From contig CAJNDS010001291.1 of assembly GCA_905221605.1 (NCBI GenBank), positions 700,811-764,810 of the forward strand: a stretch of 64,000 nucleotides of DNA. Reading direction: 5' to 3'. The notes below the pieces were generated by a model, which worked only from the letters and a program-made list of their open reading frames with translations, was not told where the DNA came from and ran no database searches. The DNA comes from Symbiodinium natans. Its lineage: Eukaryota > Sar > Dinophyceae > Suessiales > Symbiodiniaceae. Below, piece after piece: positions 33,946 to 46,713 of the stretch; positions within the stretch are counted from its first letter, which is position 1; every line of letters begins with the position of its first letter. The position numbers and the translations under genes were made by a program.

Positions 33946-36900
33946 GAAACGCATCTGCTTTGCTATTGCTTCCTTCGTTTATTCTGCTTCTGAAAAGGTA
34001 GGGATGGCTCAGGTTTTGGAGGCAAGGAGATGTTGGAGATTAGTTCCCGTATGGCTAGAAGTTGCGCTGGGCCTGAGCTCATGTTGACTTGCGCTTGCAT
34101 AACATGCAATTACATTGGCTCCGCATTCGCATCTCGAAAGGTCACGAGTTACAATTGCAAGAGTAGAGCAGAAGGATGCATACTATTCATGGTGCCCTGG
34201 TTAACGGAAGCATCAGCATCGGCAGCATCCATAGCTAAGGTTTCTGACTGCGTGTCAGAAAGAACTGGTCCGGAACGTCCACTATTGGCGGCACCCTGAA
34301 AATGAGGAGGTTTGCAGGGTGGAGGGTTGCAGTTGTGGGCTTACAAGGATTTTGGATGGATGAAGCTTCGGTGGCAGGGGGGTGGGGAGGGGGGGAGGGT
34401 TCCAAGGAAAAATTGGCACTCCTGAAGTGAAGATTCAAAAAGACTCAGGTACACACACGAAAGCCTGGCCCTCCCAGCCTTGGTCGCCTTGGGGCCGCGT
34501 GCCAGGGACTGCCAGGGGCGGGCAGGGTGGAGTGGAGCTGCCGAGCCCCACTCCCATGACTTGAGGCCTTCATGGCTCCCGTTTCATAAGGCCCACCACA
34601 GCAAGACACCTACAGTTCAGTCAGAGGCCAGCCTGCGCACCGGAGCCCTAACTTTAGCTGAAGTTCTGCAATGAGGGGGTGAACGTTTGAAGAGCATAGC
34701 AAGCTCCAAACTGCTCCCGCGACATTCAGGGTATTCCGGATTGATCCTCTCGTTTGGAGCATGACCCTAAAACAGAACCTGAGACGCTATTCATGACGGC
34801 GGTACGGTCGAGGTTTATGTTACTGTTGAGGTGAATGAAGGGACAGTTCGTGCATGAAGGAAGCATTTAACATTCAACTGAATCTGTCACATGTGATCTG
34901 TACGCTGTACTGCGCGTGTAGAACACTTGGCTACAGATATGGTGCATGGCTCAAGTGCATCTTTTACGTAGCCTTCTCCTACAGAGCGCAAACAGGGTTA
35001 CAGCACACACATTTGCAAAAGCTTGAACCTGGGCACCTTGGAAGCTCTAAGTTGTAGGTGGTTTCAACAGGTTAGTTTAGCTCGTTAAACCGTTATTCTC
35101 TGAAACGTGCAAGCCCTGGCATTTTCAGATTCAGGGTTATTTGTAGGGGAGCTCCAATGAAGGACCTCTTGGTCGTTGGCGGGGCGGAGGGCGGTGCCTC
35201 GGCTCATTGTTGCGGCGCCCGACTTGGGCGAGCCAAGCGGCTTGCTGCAGACTGGCTGCAGCTTCTGTAGGTCCCACTGTAGGTCACTGCAGTTTGGCAC
35301 TTGCTCAGAGATCGGGCTGGGCAATCGCATGCGACTTTCGACAGGCCAGAAAGCACAAACCTGCATTGTCCGCGCGCGAAACGGCAGGTTGTCCGCTGAA
35401 ATGACTAAGCGTGTGCGCGTCTACAGCAAGAACAGTCTTGGTCAGGAATCAACGCCTGGAATACAGAACCTGGTAAACACAGGTGTTGTCAACCAACTCC
35501 TCCACAGCCACGATGTGCGGTCGGTGACGTGGGTGAGCCACCTCACAAAGGCAGGACATTCAGAGTTGCCGTATCTGATACTGTAGCATACCATCATGTT
35601 CAAAACAGCGTGTTTGGTTTTTTGTTTGTTTTTTGCGTCGACGTTCGGGGTTGCGCGACATATGCAGCTCAGGCGGACAAACCGATGACCCTTGTTAATC
35701 CAAAATAGGAAGCCCCAAGCCACACAAAGACCCCACAGCCTCAACAGAGTGCAACAGAGTGGAGTTGAAATGCAGAGACTTTGAAAAAGGCTCACATTCA
35801 GTTCACATTCTAAAGTTCTGAACGCTCCTGCTTGCTCCCGACAGGTCACAGACGTCGCCCGACGATGCATGCCCTCCCTCGTGAAGCCTCCTGACTGTTC
35901 TGCCTGGATCGAGTAAAAGATTAGGGACCGAGCGGAACAATAATCGACCTAAACTCCGAAAGTCACTCTCATTTGGGTAGATGCTCATCGAAGACATGGT
36001 GAAGGCCTGGACTGGTAATGCGTTGGGGCCTTTGTATGCCTTTGTTGTCTTGGTTGGGCACTCGGAATGGTCCGGAGCCGCAGCAGGCCGAGGGCCAAGG
36101 TGAGCGACGTAGGGCAGCGTTTTGAAATCGGAGCTCGCCTTGAGAGCTTTAAGATTTGGGTCTGATGTCTTTCCAGGCGGAGCCTTATTGAATAAATTCC
36201 ACGTCTTACACGCAGCCTTGGAAGCAGAACTTAGTGTTCACTCACGCGGTATTCGACAGAGACGGCAGAAGCTTCTGAACAGCATGCGGCGCAAGGCTCC
36301 AAGAAGTGGGGCACCATCAACTCCAACTTGATGCTCATGCCCTCATACTGAGGGTATATTTGTGGACTATGAAGCCTGCAGCCTTCCACAAAACGCCACA
36401 GCATGTCTCCTTTAAAAGCGTCAGCCCCGCTCGACCGGCGGCAGAACATTCTGAGAAAATTCTGAGGCTCTCTGATGCCCGCCTTCGGCGGATACCTTTC
36501 TTCAGTCACTCCGGGCTCATGGAGGTCGGTTCGCTTTGATGGGTATCGTTGGAGGTTGGGGCTTAGGTGGGTTGAAGATGGTGAACACACCATGATTCTG
36601 CAGAGTGTTGTTTCGAAAACGGAGGGTCAAGGATGCGATAGGGTCTGGACCAGCTACTGTTGGGTCCAGTGCGCAGTTTGTTTTTCTCATTTTGGAGAAA
36701 GTGACAGGGGGCGCAAGACTTCCAGAAAGCATTTTTGAGATCAAGCCGAATCATCAACTTGACAAGCGCTGAATTGTGGAACTCGCAAAGCTGCCTTGTC
36801 CGAAAGGTCGCCAAGAAGTCCATGCAGTTCGACCTCATCGTTTACGATGCCTCGTCATTGCGGGCGTCAAGCCTGAATCCAGTAACACATATCGGGCGTT

Positions 36901-37079
36901 CGTGCAGTGTTGTGAGCGTTGTTCCCGTTTTCTTCTGGTGGCGCGCGTGATTTATCTTTCAGTCGGCTTTTGCTTCCCAGAGGTTCGGAAACAGTTTTAG
37001 TCAGGTTTTGGGGGCTTGACAGGTAGCAACAGATCAAGCCAGCTTGTAGTGAGACAGATTGTTTGAGAACGCTCACAAG
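33946..37079. other. No confident gene
   Basis: Open frames of 60-136 codons on both strands (for example 35176-35586 plus) without recognisable motifs. Segment 36745-36890 reads as plausible protein in two plus-strand frames, so neither is accepted. A G-rich tract lies at about 34375-34400. Confidence 0.35.
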
Positions 37080-37130
37080 CTGAACAAAACTGAAGTTTGG
37101 GCTTGCGCTTTTCGAGATGGAGACCCCCAG
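37080..37130 (+). CDS. Exon candidate LNKTEVWACAFRDGDPQ
   Basis: Exactly 17 codons between CACAAG and CCCCAG|GCTTGT, a GC donor like those of the recognised genes. Composition is protein-like. Family unknown. Confidence 0.3.
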
Positions 37131-37378
37131 GCTTGTGAAACACCGGTGAAAGCTGCAAAGATGTGCGAACATTGCGTGGCCTCTCCCAGCTTTGCAAGTC
37201 TACCATGGCATGCTGCGGTTCCCAAACATGCTATGTGCTGCGCAACAATTCTGCAAACCTGAGCCTTAAACTAGTTTTCGGCAGACACAAGGAAAGAAGC
37301 TTGACAATGTTGCTCGAGGTTTGGCACAGGAAGATCTGCGTTCCATGCATTCATCAATAAGCATTCATGTCGGCGCAG

Positions 37379-37462
37379 GTGGAGGAGAAGCCCTTGAAGA
37401 GGCAATATTTCGAGATTGAAGAGGTGAAGAAGCTCCGTGACTTGAGAACAATCGTTGGCGAG
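37379..37462 (+). CDS. Exon candidate, charged helix
   Basis: After GGCGCAG the frame reads VEEKPLKRQYFEIEEVKKLR then DLRTIVGE, a charged, helix-forming stretch with good codon structure, ending in a G-run. Family unknown; the 3' border is undefined. Confidence 0.35.
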
Positions 37463-38850
37463 GGGGGGAGGGGGTCCCTTTTTAGCGACCTTTGCGGGAA
37501 CACATGCCACCAGCAACAACACCCAGCTCAGATTACTTGCAGGGCCCTCCTAACCATGCAGTTATACAGAGGCAAAGCTGGCATCGGCCAAAAACGACTG
37601 AATCTGAGGTAAAGACTGGAAAGCTTATGAAGGCAAAGATCTGAAGTTTGGGCTCTTGAAGCCTCATTCCAATCCCAACATGTCCAGCTTCGATGAGCCC
37701 GTACACTTGACCATGAGATTTGAGGCGAGCTGTTGTCGCCTCACGGCTTGCTCGTAGCATCTGCCGGCATTCTGCGCTGGCCACTCAGCCTCCAGGAGCA
37801 GGGAACCTTGGTTCGAGAGTTGCATCAATCATTCGGTCATGGATATTTATCGGATATCCCTTAACAAGGGCACTTCTTACTAGGTGGGGAGGTTTCTGAT
37901 TGTTTTGGAATGTTTTGGAATGCGAGGGCGAGGACTGAAAAACTGAGGGGGTCTGTGTGGAAAAGAGAAGATAGCACACTTTGTCACACGGCGCATAATT
38001 GCACCAATTGCAATCCTAGTTCCTGCAAGAGCTCAGGCGGCACCTCGCCAGGCGACTGTTCCACAGCATCAGGCTCCAAAGGCGTGACATCTCGAACCAA
38101 AAATCCCATTTTTGCCAAGCCTAACAGTGCTCGGAAGAGGAAAAAAACAACAGAAACTCGAGACACATCAGAAATATCTTTGAACAAATCCAAAAGACCT
38201 CAAAAAGCTCAACAAGTTTAAAAAACAAATCAAAAGTCTAAGAAAATCCCAGAACATTGAAAACATGCAATTTTGGATCGTGTGTTTGCCTCCTTTTTTG
38301 GGGACCTTTAGGCATTCTGGACCGACCTTTTGATTTTTTCGGGGCCAGTGCGAGAAGACCACAGATACAAATCAGCAGCATGATTTGGTGTTCAGTCCTG
38401 GGAGGGGGCAGGTACTTCTCTGAATATTTCTGAATGATTCGGAATGTTTCTGAATGTTACTGTATACTTCTCTCATCAATCCAAGTCAGCTCGGAAGAGA
38501 CGTCCTTACATGTCCCTACAAACCTTAATGGCTCAACATCAACGGAGTCGCGCTGACAGAGGAGGTTGAGTTGGCCTTATTAAATGACTTCAACAATGGA
38601 TCGAAATGCGGCAGCGTGTGGCTCATGGCGAAGAGTCCAAGCGGGCCTGGTACCTGTAAAGCTCGCCCCTGCCCAAACATATGCCATGCATATTGAGATC
38701 CCGCAGCAAGTGGCTTGCTTGGAATGAAAGAAGACGTGGTGGGTACCTGGGAAAATCTACATATGATGACACAATCTACATATGATTACACGTGCAGTGT
38801 TATGTTTTTGTGCTCCGATTGGGTTTCGGGACAGCTTGGTGTTCACAGAT
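37463..38850. other. No gene seen
   Basis: Probable intron or intergenic sequence. Around 38410-38470 there are imperfect GAATGTTTCTGAATG repeats. Nothing else stands out. Confidence 0.4.
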
Positions 38851-38857
38851 TGTGGCC

Positions 38858-38936
38858 CCCTCCCTCCCTCCCTCCCTCCCTCTCCCGCCTTCTCTCTCCT
38901 GTGCTCTGTCTCCCTCTCTCTCTCTCTCTCTCGCAG
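38858..38936 (+). promoter_or_regulatory. Very long polypyrimidine tract before a splice acceptor
   Basis: About 75 bases of CCCT and CT repeats end in TCTCGCAG. This reads as a grossly expanded polypyrimidine tract leading straight into the exon candidate at 38937. It may simply be a microsatellite. Confidence 0.45.
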
Positions 38937-39095
38937 GATGCCTTCACAGCCCTCCGGAGCTCCTTTGACAAGGTTTGGTCGCTGCAACATGCTGCGCCGG
39001 ACAACGGCCCCGATCAAGGGCATGCTGTGGCTCTCTGGTCGCACATAGCGCGTCGGGATGAGTCATCTTGCGTCGTTGCGACGCTTAAAGTTTGA
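38937..39095 (+). CDS. Exon candidate DAFTALRSSFDK
   Basis: Starts directly after the long pyrimidine tract and TCGCAG. The first 12 codons end at AAG|GTTTGG, a possible donor; otherwise the frame stays open to a TGA at 39095. Good codon structure, no recognised family. Confidence 0.35.
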   Translation, partial: DAFTALRSSFDKVWSLQHAAPDNGPDQGHAVALWSHIARRDESSCVVATLKV

Positions 39096-39271
39096 GAACG
39101 TCATTCGGGGAATTTCAGGGATGTTCTCCTAGGTCTTCCTGAGCGCCACAACTGGCAGGGAAGCCAGTCATTTGTAAAACGGTTTCTTGGAGGTTCAGGC
39201 TAGGGAGCAAAACTGAAAAGGGCTGTGTTGGGCAAAAGCTCGCGCTCAACATCTCATCAATTGGCTGGAGC

Positions 39272-39462
39272 ATGGGCCCGGAACCTCAACAACAGAGCAG
39301 TCAGGCATTCGTGGCCGGCGCACAAGATGTCTCTGTGCCGAATCGGACCTGGTTTCAGCTCCAGCCCTTTGACACGTGCTTCTACACCTTGGAACTTCAC
39401 CAGGCCGACCCTCTCACCTACCCGGACCTAGCCCCAAGCATGCCCATCAAGTTGTCGTGGGG
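39272..39462 (+). CDS. Exon candidate, unknown product
   Basis: The frame reads VPNRTWFQLQPFDTCFYTLE then LHQADPLTYPDLAPSM and IKLSW, with a convincing mixture of residues, until a run of about 16 G. It may belong to the same plus-strand gene as the exons at 37-41 kb. Family unknown. Confidence 0.35.
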
Positions 39463-40509
39463 CGCTTTTGTGGGGGGAGGGGGGGGGGGGGCCCTAAGTC
39501 TACACATCGTTGTGTCAGAAATGCACAGTCCGCTTGAGTCTGCGCAATACAACCCGCAACCTGGTAATCTGCTTACCAGCGTAGAAAAATGGCAACGCGG
39601 CAAAGCACGCAAGCCGCACCCTCATGAGGCGTTGCTGTCTCCATCACGGACCCTGAGCGAGATTCTGGGGCCCCATGGCCGTGATAAGCTGCAGTAAGTA
39701 TTTTACGGTATTTCTAGCTCCCGCAAGCTCAGGTACCTGGAGGACTTATTACCCACAAGCCCAAGTGTAAGTCGTGTTGAACCTCTGCCAAGGCTTCAGC
39801 TGCCTCCTTTGCCAGACCTGGCGGCCGCCCACTCTTTGGCCCCCACACATATCCAGCCGCCTCGTCTTTGCAAGCACCCCGGCACATGCTAAGAGCGACT
39901 GGCTCGGCTTTAGACGGCCAGATTATGCAGCTCTACTACAGATTCTGTCTGTCTGGAGAAATCGAAGCATAATGTGTCATATCTGTCAACATGAAGCAGT
40001 TCTTTAACCAGCTGAGGTACCACTACCACAAGGATCAGGGAAGGCGACTTTGTCTGCAAGCGCGGCTGACGTTCAGGAGTGAGGCTTCAGATCACAGTAG
40101 GTTCGACAGGAAAGGCTGCATGTTGCAGATTTTTTGAGTGTTTGGATTCTGGGCCATTTCCACATGCAAGCCTTCGAACTCGAAAGCTGGACGAAAGTTG
40201 TGAGCCCGCGTTCATATTGGAAATATTTGTGGAGCGCAAGCGTACCAGCATACAATGCCAGCTGTTCGGCAAATTCAAAAGTGTAGAATCATGCAGAATC
40301 TGCAGAAGAGCTCCAGCTACACACCACATGTGTGAGATTCACCTGTGCGTCTTCACTTTGGGGTTTGGAGCGGCTTCTGTGTGGACCTCGCTACTGCGGA
40401 AATGCCATCGCCTGTATGGAATTATTGTGCCGCTCTTCGAGGGTACTTTGAGCATCCAAGTTCGGCTGACAAAACGGGTGTCTCCTGAGCTCTCAGCCTG
40501 AAGCCCCGA

Positions 40510-40788
40510 GTGACAACAGGATGGGGTCAGCGAGGCACAGAGCGGCTAGAGATAGGCTCCAAGCCGCACAGCCCCCGCCTGCTCCTGAGGATCAGCCTGG
40601 CAGCCACCAAGAAAAGAACACCCCAGACCCCGGAGTCAGGTGTCACTGACCCCTGCTTCTTCGAGAACAAGACAGAAGGGCTCCAGGTCTTCACAGGGTA
40701 AGTTTTGCCTATTTTGTTTGTTGCAGAAACATCGTCATGAAGAAGAAGACGCCATACCAGATGCTCAGAGTCGTTGAGGAGCGATAAT
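40510..40788 (+). CDS. Possible 3'-terminal exons, unknown product
   Basis: Frame 1 reads SLAATKKRTPQTPESGVTD then PCFFENKTEGLQVFTG and stops at GGGTAAGTTTT, a perfect GT donor. Only 29 bases later TTTGTTTGTTGCAG is a perfect acceptor. Removing 40698-40726 restores a frame reading NIVMKKKTPYQMLRVVEER and a TAA stop. A 29-base intron would be extraordinarily short, so either the intron is real and tiny or the two halves are unrelated. Confidence 0.35.
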
Positions 40789-41480
40789 GTGCGCCAGGTG
40801 GTTGCAGACTCACCTTCTGTTGAAAACGCTTGATGGGGGACTGGTGCCCTAAAACGCGTCCGGAGCAGGAGAACAACTCCAGTTGCATTGCCCTCTTCCT
40901 GGATGAGGACTCTTGGTCCCCCAAATAACTAGCCCGCGGCAGCAATTGAAAAATTATTGAAAAGACTTCTGGCGCTTCTTTCAGGATGCTGGGCTTCAGG
41001 GGCCATCCATGGCCATTGCTTAAAAGCTGGGCCCTGGACTGAAAGAGCATTCATACCAAGCAAATAACAAGTCCCAGAACTCCATTCTAGATGCTACGCA
41101 CAGACTGGCTTCCAGGCTCCCAGACCGTATAGGTATCGCATTATCCGATTAACCCAGACTTGACCGCAGGAGCTACAGCTGACGAACATGTTTGGCGACG
41201 CTCAGTGCGCACATCGACTCGCTAGTGGGGGATTGTCTATCTGCATTGACTGCGATTCGAGCTTTCCAGCTTGGTAGGTGACCGGACCCCACAAGTATTG
41301 CAAAAATGTTTGGGACAATCGCTTCCCCCGGCAAAAAAGCATCACGTACTGCATGTATATATGTATGAGCCTGAGACCTTTAGGGTTCTTTTGGCTTAGT
41401 TTTTATAAGCCCTCTTAAATAAACAAAGCCAAACGCGATAAATATAGGAATATATATGCTCTTAAATGAACGCGTCCACT
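40789..41480. other. No gene seen
   Basis: Transition from balanced composition to the AT-richer repeat domain, around 41340-41460. No motif recognised. Confidence 0.5.
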
Positions 41481-41499
41481 ACATGTCTCGATCTGTTCA

Positions 41500-44130
41500 A
41501 GTATAGCTCAGCTTTCTACTCCCTAAACCTGAAACGTTAAACCTTGAAACCTGAACTTCAACCCTTTAAACCTAATCTTTATTTTTTGACCCTTAACCTT
41601 GAAACCTTTAAAAGTAAACCTTAAACTCGCGAAGTCCTAACTTTTAACTTTCACCCCTAGGCTCGTGACTGTAATCCGACGCATCTTCTCGCTTCCTTGC
41701 TCATGGCTGTGCTTGAAACACAGGCGTGCTGCGAGTACCTGCGAGTCCATCATCTCTGCCTATGCGTGTCGCTTTTATCAAGATAAGTCATGATGGCTCG
41801 CGCTTCGGATAGTCTGTACATTGCAGAAACAAATGCACGGTTTAGGTTTAAACCTTCAAGGTTTATGGTTTAGGGTTTAAGGTTTAAGGTTTATGGTTTA
41901 GGGGATAGGGTTTAGATTTTAGAGTTTCGGGTTTAGGGTATAGGTTTAGGGTTTATACTTAAAGGTTCGGGTTTATGGGTTTTCGATTTAGTCCCTTTTA
42001 TGATGCAGCTCAAAAAAGGTCTCTGCTCATCTGCACGTGGTCAGTTGAGGCTCCAGAGAGACATTATTCACTAAACCACAAGCCATAGACCCTAAACCTT
42101 AACCTCTAAATCCTAAACCTTGAACTCTAAGCCCTAAACCGTAAACCCACAAGGGCCTTACTTTACTTCAAAAACTCCCCGCGCAGAAGAAGACACAGAT
42201 GAAGAAAGTCATAAGCTGAGCTCGAGCTCGGAGCTGCTCATACATCTACACCTGTCTAACATTCCTCATCAGTTTCTACTCCCTAGATTTTAAGCCTAAC
42301 ACCCTGAACTTTAAACCCTTAACTTTGAATCCTAAGTCGAAAACATTAAATCCTCCACCTTGAAACACTCGGAGCCTTAACCCTAATCCCTTGAACCCTT
42401 ATATCTCAACCCTAACCCTTAAGGTCGTGATCCTGATCTAAGACGCCTCCCAGCTTCCTTGCTGCGGGCTGTGCTTGCAAAACTAACATGCTGAGAGTCC
42501 AGCATCTCTGCATGTTCTTGTCGCCTTTTCTTGTTCTAGACGATACTGGCTCGTGCTCTAGAGATCTGATTGTCATCTGATTGTCCGCATTGAAACACAA
42601 AGCCACTACTTCCTGCAGGATTTACTAAGCCCAAAACCCCAAACTCACAAGGGCCTCACTTTAGTAGACACACTCCTAGCGCAGACAAAAACAGATCAGG
42701 AGAGCCGTTAAACTCAGCTTGTGCTCGGAAATGCTCATACGTCTCCACCTCTTTCACATTCCTCAGCGTTTCTTTGTGCTGAACCTGAAACCTTAAACTC
42801 TGAGCCCTGAACCCTAACTTCTTAAACCTAATCTTTAAAATCTGCTCCTAAACCTTGAAACCTGTAACAGTTAACCTTAAACCCACGAAGTCCGAACTTT
42901 TAACGTTCAGCTCTAGGGTCGTGACTGTAGTCCGATGCATCTTCTCACTTCCTTGCTCATAGCTTTGCTTGAAACACTGACTTGCTGCGAGTAGCTGCGA
43001 GTCCATCATTTCTGCTTATGTGTGTCGCTTTTACTAAGATAAGTCGTGATGGCTCGCGCTTCAGATAAGCTGTACATGGCAAAAACAAACTGCACGGTTT
43101 AGGCTTTAACCTACAAGGTTTATGGCTTAGGGTTTAGGGTTTAAGGTTTAGGGTTTTAAGTTTATGGTTTAGGGCATAGGGTTTAGGTTTTAGGGAGCCC
43201 CTTCTATGATGCAGCTTAAAAAGGGTCTCTGCTCATCTGCACCCGGCCAGTTGAGGTTCCAGAGAGACCTTATCCACTAAACCATAAGCCATAGACCCTA
43301 AACCCTAAACTTTAAACTGTAAACCTTGAACTCTAAGCCCTGAACCTTAAACCCACAAGGGCCTTACTTTACTAAACAAACTCCCCGCGTAGATGAAGAT
43401 ACAGATGGAGAGAGTCCTGAGACTGAGCTCGAGCTCGGAGCTGATCATACATCTCCACCTGTCTAACATTCCTCGTCAGTTTCTACTCCCTAGATTTTAA
43501 GCCTTACACCCTCAACTTTAAACCCTTAATTCCGAATCCTAAATCGAAAACATTAAACCCTCCGCCTTGAAACACTCTGAGCCTTAACCCTGACCCCTTG
43601 AACTCTCATATTTAAACCCTAACCTTGAAGGTCGTGATCCTCATCTAAGACGCCTTCCAGCTTTCTTGCTCAGAGCTGTGCTTGGAAAACTAACATGCTG
43701 CGAGCAGCTCTGAGTCCAGCATCTCTGGATGTGCTTGTCTCCTTTTCTTCCTGTAGATGGTAGTGGCTCGCGCTCTAGAGATCTGACTGTCCGCACTGAA
43801 ACACAGAACCGCAACATCCTGCAGAATTAGCTCTGGCATCCAGGAACCTATGCTTGAATGCCTCGACGTCTGAGATCCAGCAAGGGCCATTCATCTCCAG
43901 ACAGTCTGAGAAGCACCGTAAAACTCTAAACCCTAAAGAAAAAACAACATCCAGAAAAAAACGATACTTGGGAGCTTTGAGTCACTCGATTCTTGCGTGA
44001 CTTTAATTATATGATTGAGACTCTAAGGTTTATCATTTCAATGTTTTGGGTTTAAAGATTTCGACTTAGGGTTTAGGGTTTAGGTTTTAGTATTGAAGAT
44101 TAAGATGTAGAGTTCATGCTCTAGGGTTTA
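41500..44130. repeat. Degenerate telomere-like blocks with a repeated higher-order unit
   Basis: Alternating CCTAAACC-rich and GGTTTAGGG-rich blocks surround a conserved segment of about 110 bases (TCGTGA.TG...TC..A.GC, CTTCCTTGCTCA..GCTGTGCT). That segment occurs near 41661, 42422, 42918 and 43629. Copies 1 and 3, and copies 2 and 4, are most alike, so the unit is a duplicated A-B pair of about 1.2 kb. A second conserved segment (CTCGGAGCTGCTCATACATC, then CACCTGTCTAACATTCCTC) alternates with it. Interstitial, not a chromosome end. Confidence 0.8.
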
Positions 44131-46173
44131 GAATTACCAGGCAATCCGAGAAGCAACGTTAAACTCTAAATCCTGTGAAAAAACTAACAAAAACGAGACT
44201 TGAGAAGCTTCGGGATACTCGTTAACATAGCTGCTTAGCTTCCCGAACAACCTTTCCTGTGGCCCTACCGCATCTCGGCAGCATAAATCATCTACTCGAT
44301 CTCTCATGTGAAAGCTGAACACGCTCAGTCAAGATCTTCCCCATCGTCATCCTGTCAGATGATTTCGCGTCTTATTATTTCAGGATCGTAAATTCCACTG
44401 ATTCAGATTTGAAGTCGAACCTTTATACACTTGCAACGAAGACCATTAACCTTGCTGCAGGATTCGAAGTGTAAGGTCTGGGAGTATGTCGGAGATCATC
44501 ATCCTTTTATGTTTCAACTTCTTGCTGCGCGCAGGATTAACAACGAATGCCAAGTTTCTCTTCTCGGGGCGAACCACAGCATCTGCGTAAACGCAAGGAC
44601 TCATGATGAGTCTGTGTGGTCTAGTATTTTATGCCGCCTCGACGTCGACGCCTGGGAATATTGTTTCGGACGTAGTACGAATTACGTCCTTTCCGCATCA
44701 ATGCAAATCTCGATGACATGTAATTTAATATTATTCGCACGTAAGTCTGCTCATCAGACGAGTCCTTTGCGCGCAAAGCCCTTGTACCAGGAGAATCGCG
44801 ACAATCTTGACCATGAGCATGCCTCTTTTAATTCCTAGCGCAAGAAAAAGAACTCACACAGAACAAGAACTCGATGAGCCTTTGTCGTTGCAGTCTTCTT
44901 TGTCGTAAAGGTCCGAAAAATTATATTCTTCGCCAAAGTGTCGCCTTAAAAATTGAAGCGTGCAGGATTGTAGAGAGACATTCGAATCTTAGATGCAGCT
45001 CAGAAACACCAAGTAAAGATACTGTCCATCTTCAAGCAAAACCCGATGGGCTTCCCTGCAGTCATGGTAATGCATTGTTTTCGATTATATTTTAATAAGA
45101 CAAATAGTTATAATAATACTAGTATTACTAAAAATATTAATAATATCAATGATACGAAAATAAAATAATAATACAAGCTAAGCCACACTGATGCTGTCCG
45201 CGAGGAAGGCTGAAGATCTCATCGTCGATATTTGGATTTGTTGCAGCGGTCGACCTGAAGACATACATGCTTGATAAAATTTCTTATAGAAATGTATAAT
45301 TGTCACATATTTATGTATGTTAAGAATATTAACGTTCTTGCAACCTCCAGGTCCAGACAATGTCAGAGCAGTGGTCAGCTGCACGAGACCTTAGACAATA
45401 TACGCGCGTGCGGTGATGTTATCATGCGGTCTTACAGGAACTGAGGCCTTTACTCCATCTCGACGAGCTTGAGGATGCTCGGGTGCGTCACAGAGGCTGA
45501 CCTATGAGCACAGCTGCATGAATGGGGCAGCAGGGGTATCTTATTCTAAACTAAATACTAGACAGGTGTCTGGAAAAGATGCCAGTGGTGGATGCCTGCA
45601 ATCCTCGGCCGCCGCATTATGTTGGGAGAAACATTTAGTTATGGTTTGTGTACAAGAATTAAGACCCCCACTCCATGTTGAGAAGTCGCCGCGTTTGCAT
45701 ACACTCATCTTCCGGTCTCCTGGCAGATACGCCAACATGACATTGCGTTAAAATCTAAGCGAACATCTGAAAAGAAAAACATCACTTAAAATTCTCGTCT
45801 AGGGCGCAGCTCGTCGTTGACATCAAGACCAGCGTCCGAACGGATCTCCTTCAACACCACGTTCGTCCTGCTTGTCATGCACGGATAAGTATATATGACG
45901 AGAAATCAAAACTCAACACAACTTCTGCATCCAGCACTCTCCTTGTCAGTCGTCCGTCAGGACCGATTAGCCCTCAAAAAAAAACGAATCGCGATATTTT
46001 TATTGAAATTTTTGTAGTAAGTTCCTGACGCGTAGCTGCGCGACGGCGAGGGCCGTCTTTGAAGTTCCTTATTTTGAAAACTTTACACATATAAATTACA
46101 AAGTTCAGGCCGTACTGAGGCAAGCACAGATCTTTTGCTTCGCAGTCCTCTGCCAGGCCACTGGCAGCGCGCC

Positions 46174-46359
46174 TTACTGAAATGGTTTATTGCTTATCGG
46201 AATTTTGAAAAAAAATAGCTCAGCTGCTGCTTCAAAAATTCGGCGGGCGTGATCACGGCGTCCGACGTCCTCAGCATAGACGTTGAGATCCGATCCTTGC
46301 ACTTTTTTGCCTGAAGTCAAGTCACACGTCGTCTCGCCAGCGAGGGACACGCACCGCAC
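46174..46359 (-). CDS. Coding-like exon, unknown product
   Basis: The minus strand reads RCVSLAGETTCDLTSGKKVQ then GSDLNVYAEDVGRRDHARRI and FEAAAEL, with C/G-rich third positions. The last dozen codons (FFFKIPIS) are AT-rich and probably intron. Acceptor AACCAG|GACGTG is plausible. Family unknown. Confidence 0.3.
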   Translation of the reverse strand: MRCVSLAGETTCDLTSGKKVQGSDLNVYAEDVGRRDHARRIFEAAAELFFFKIPISNKPFQ

Positions 46360-46529
46360 GTCCTGGTTTTCTTCATTTCTTTTGCTTTAGCTTGTTGTGT
46401 ATAATTGTGTAGCAAGGAACTGTTCGCAGAAGATGATATGTTCTTTGACTCGAAGTCAACGTCCAGCCTGACGATCTTTTAGACAAGCGAATGCAAACAC
46501 ACGAACATGTCAAGCTTGGAGGCTCATCT

Positions 46530-46713
46530 TCATCCATCAACCGTCGCATTTTCGACCAGCGCATCGTCGAAGACCTTGGGTTGATGCATGATGTATTCAT
46601 CCCTGCAACTAAAAATATGATTTTGCCGAGGCACATGTGCTTCTCGGTGCGCCTCATTTAAAAATGTAACATACGCATGAATATGTTTCTGTACGCTTTC
46701 AAAGTTCAGTTGT
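46530..46713 (-). CDS. Coding-like exon, unknown product
   Basis: Minus-strand frame without an ATG: QLNFESVQKHIHAYVTFLNE, then AHREAHVPR, and at the end DEYIMHQPKVFDDALVENAT followed by a TGA. The acceptor would be TTGAGGCAG|ACAACT. The charged helical character and codon use look genuine, but an open frame of this length is not rare by chance. Confidence 0.28.

Noticed and set aside
36563-36838. Reverse-transcriptase-like LDLKNAF on the minus strand
   Set aside because: An isolated seven-residue resemblance; no YADD box or other RT motif nearby.
41860-41990. Chromosome end
   Set aside because: TTTAGGG-like repeats are degenerate, occur in both orientations and continue into other sequence on both sides.
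46603-46626. 24-base intron with GC-AG borders on the minus strand
   Set aside because: Its length is a multiple of three and the unspliced frame stays open, so no splicing is needed.
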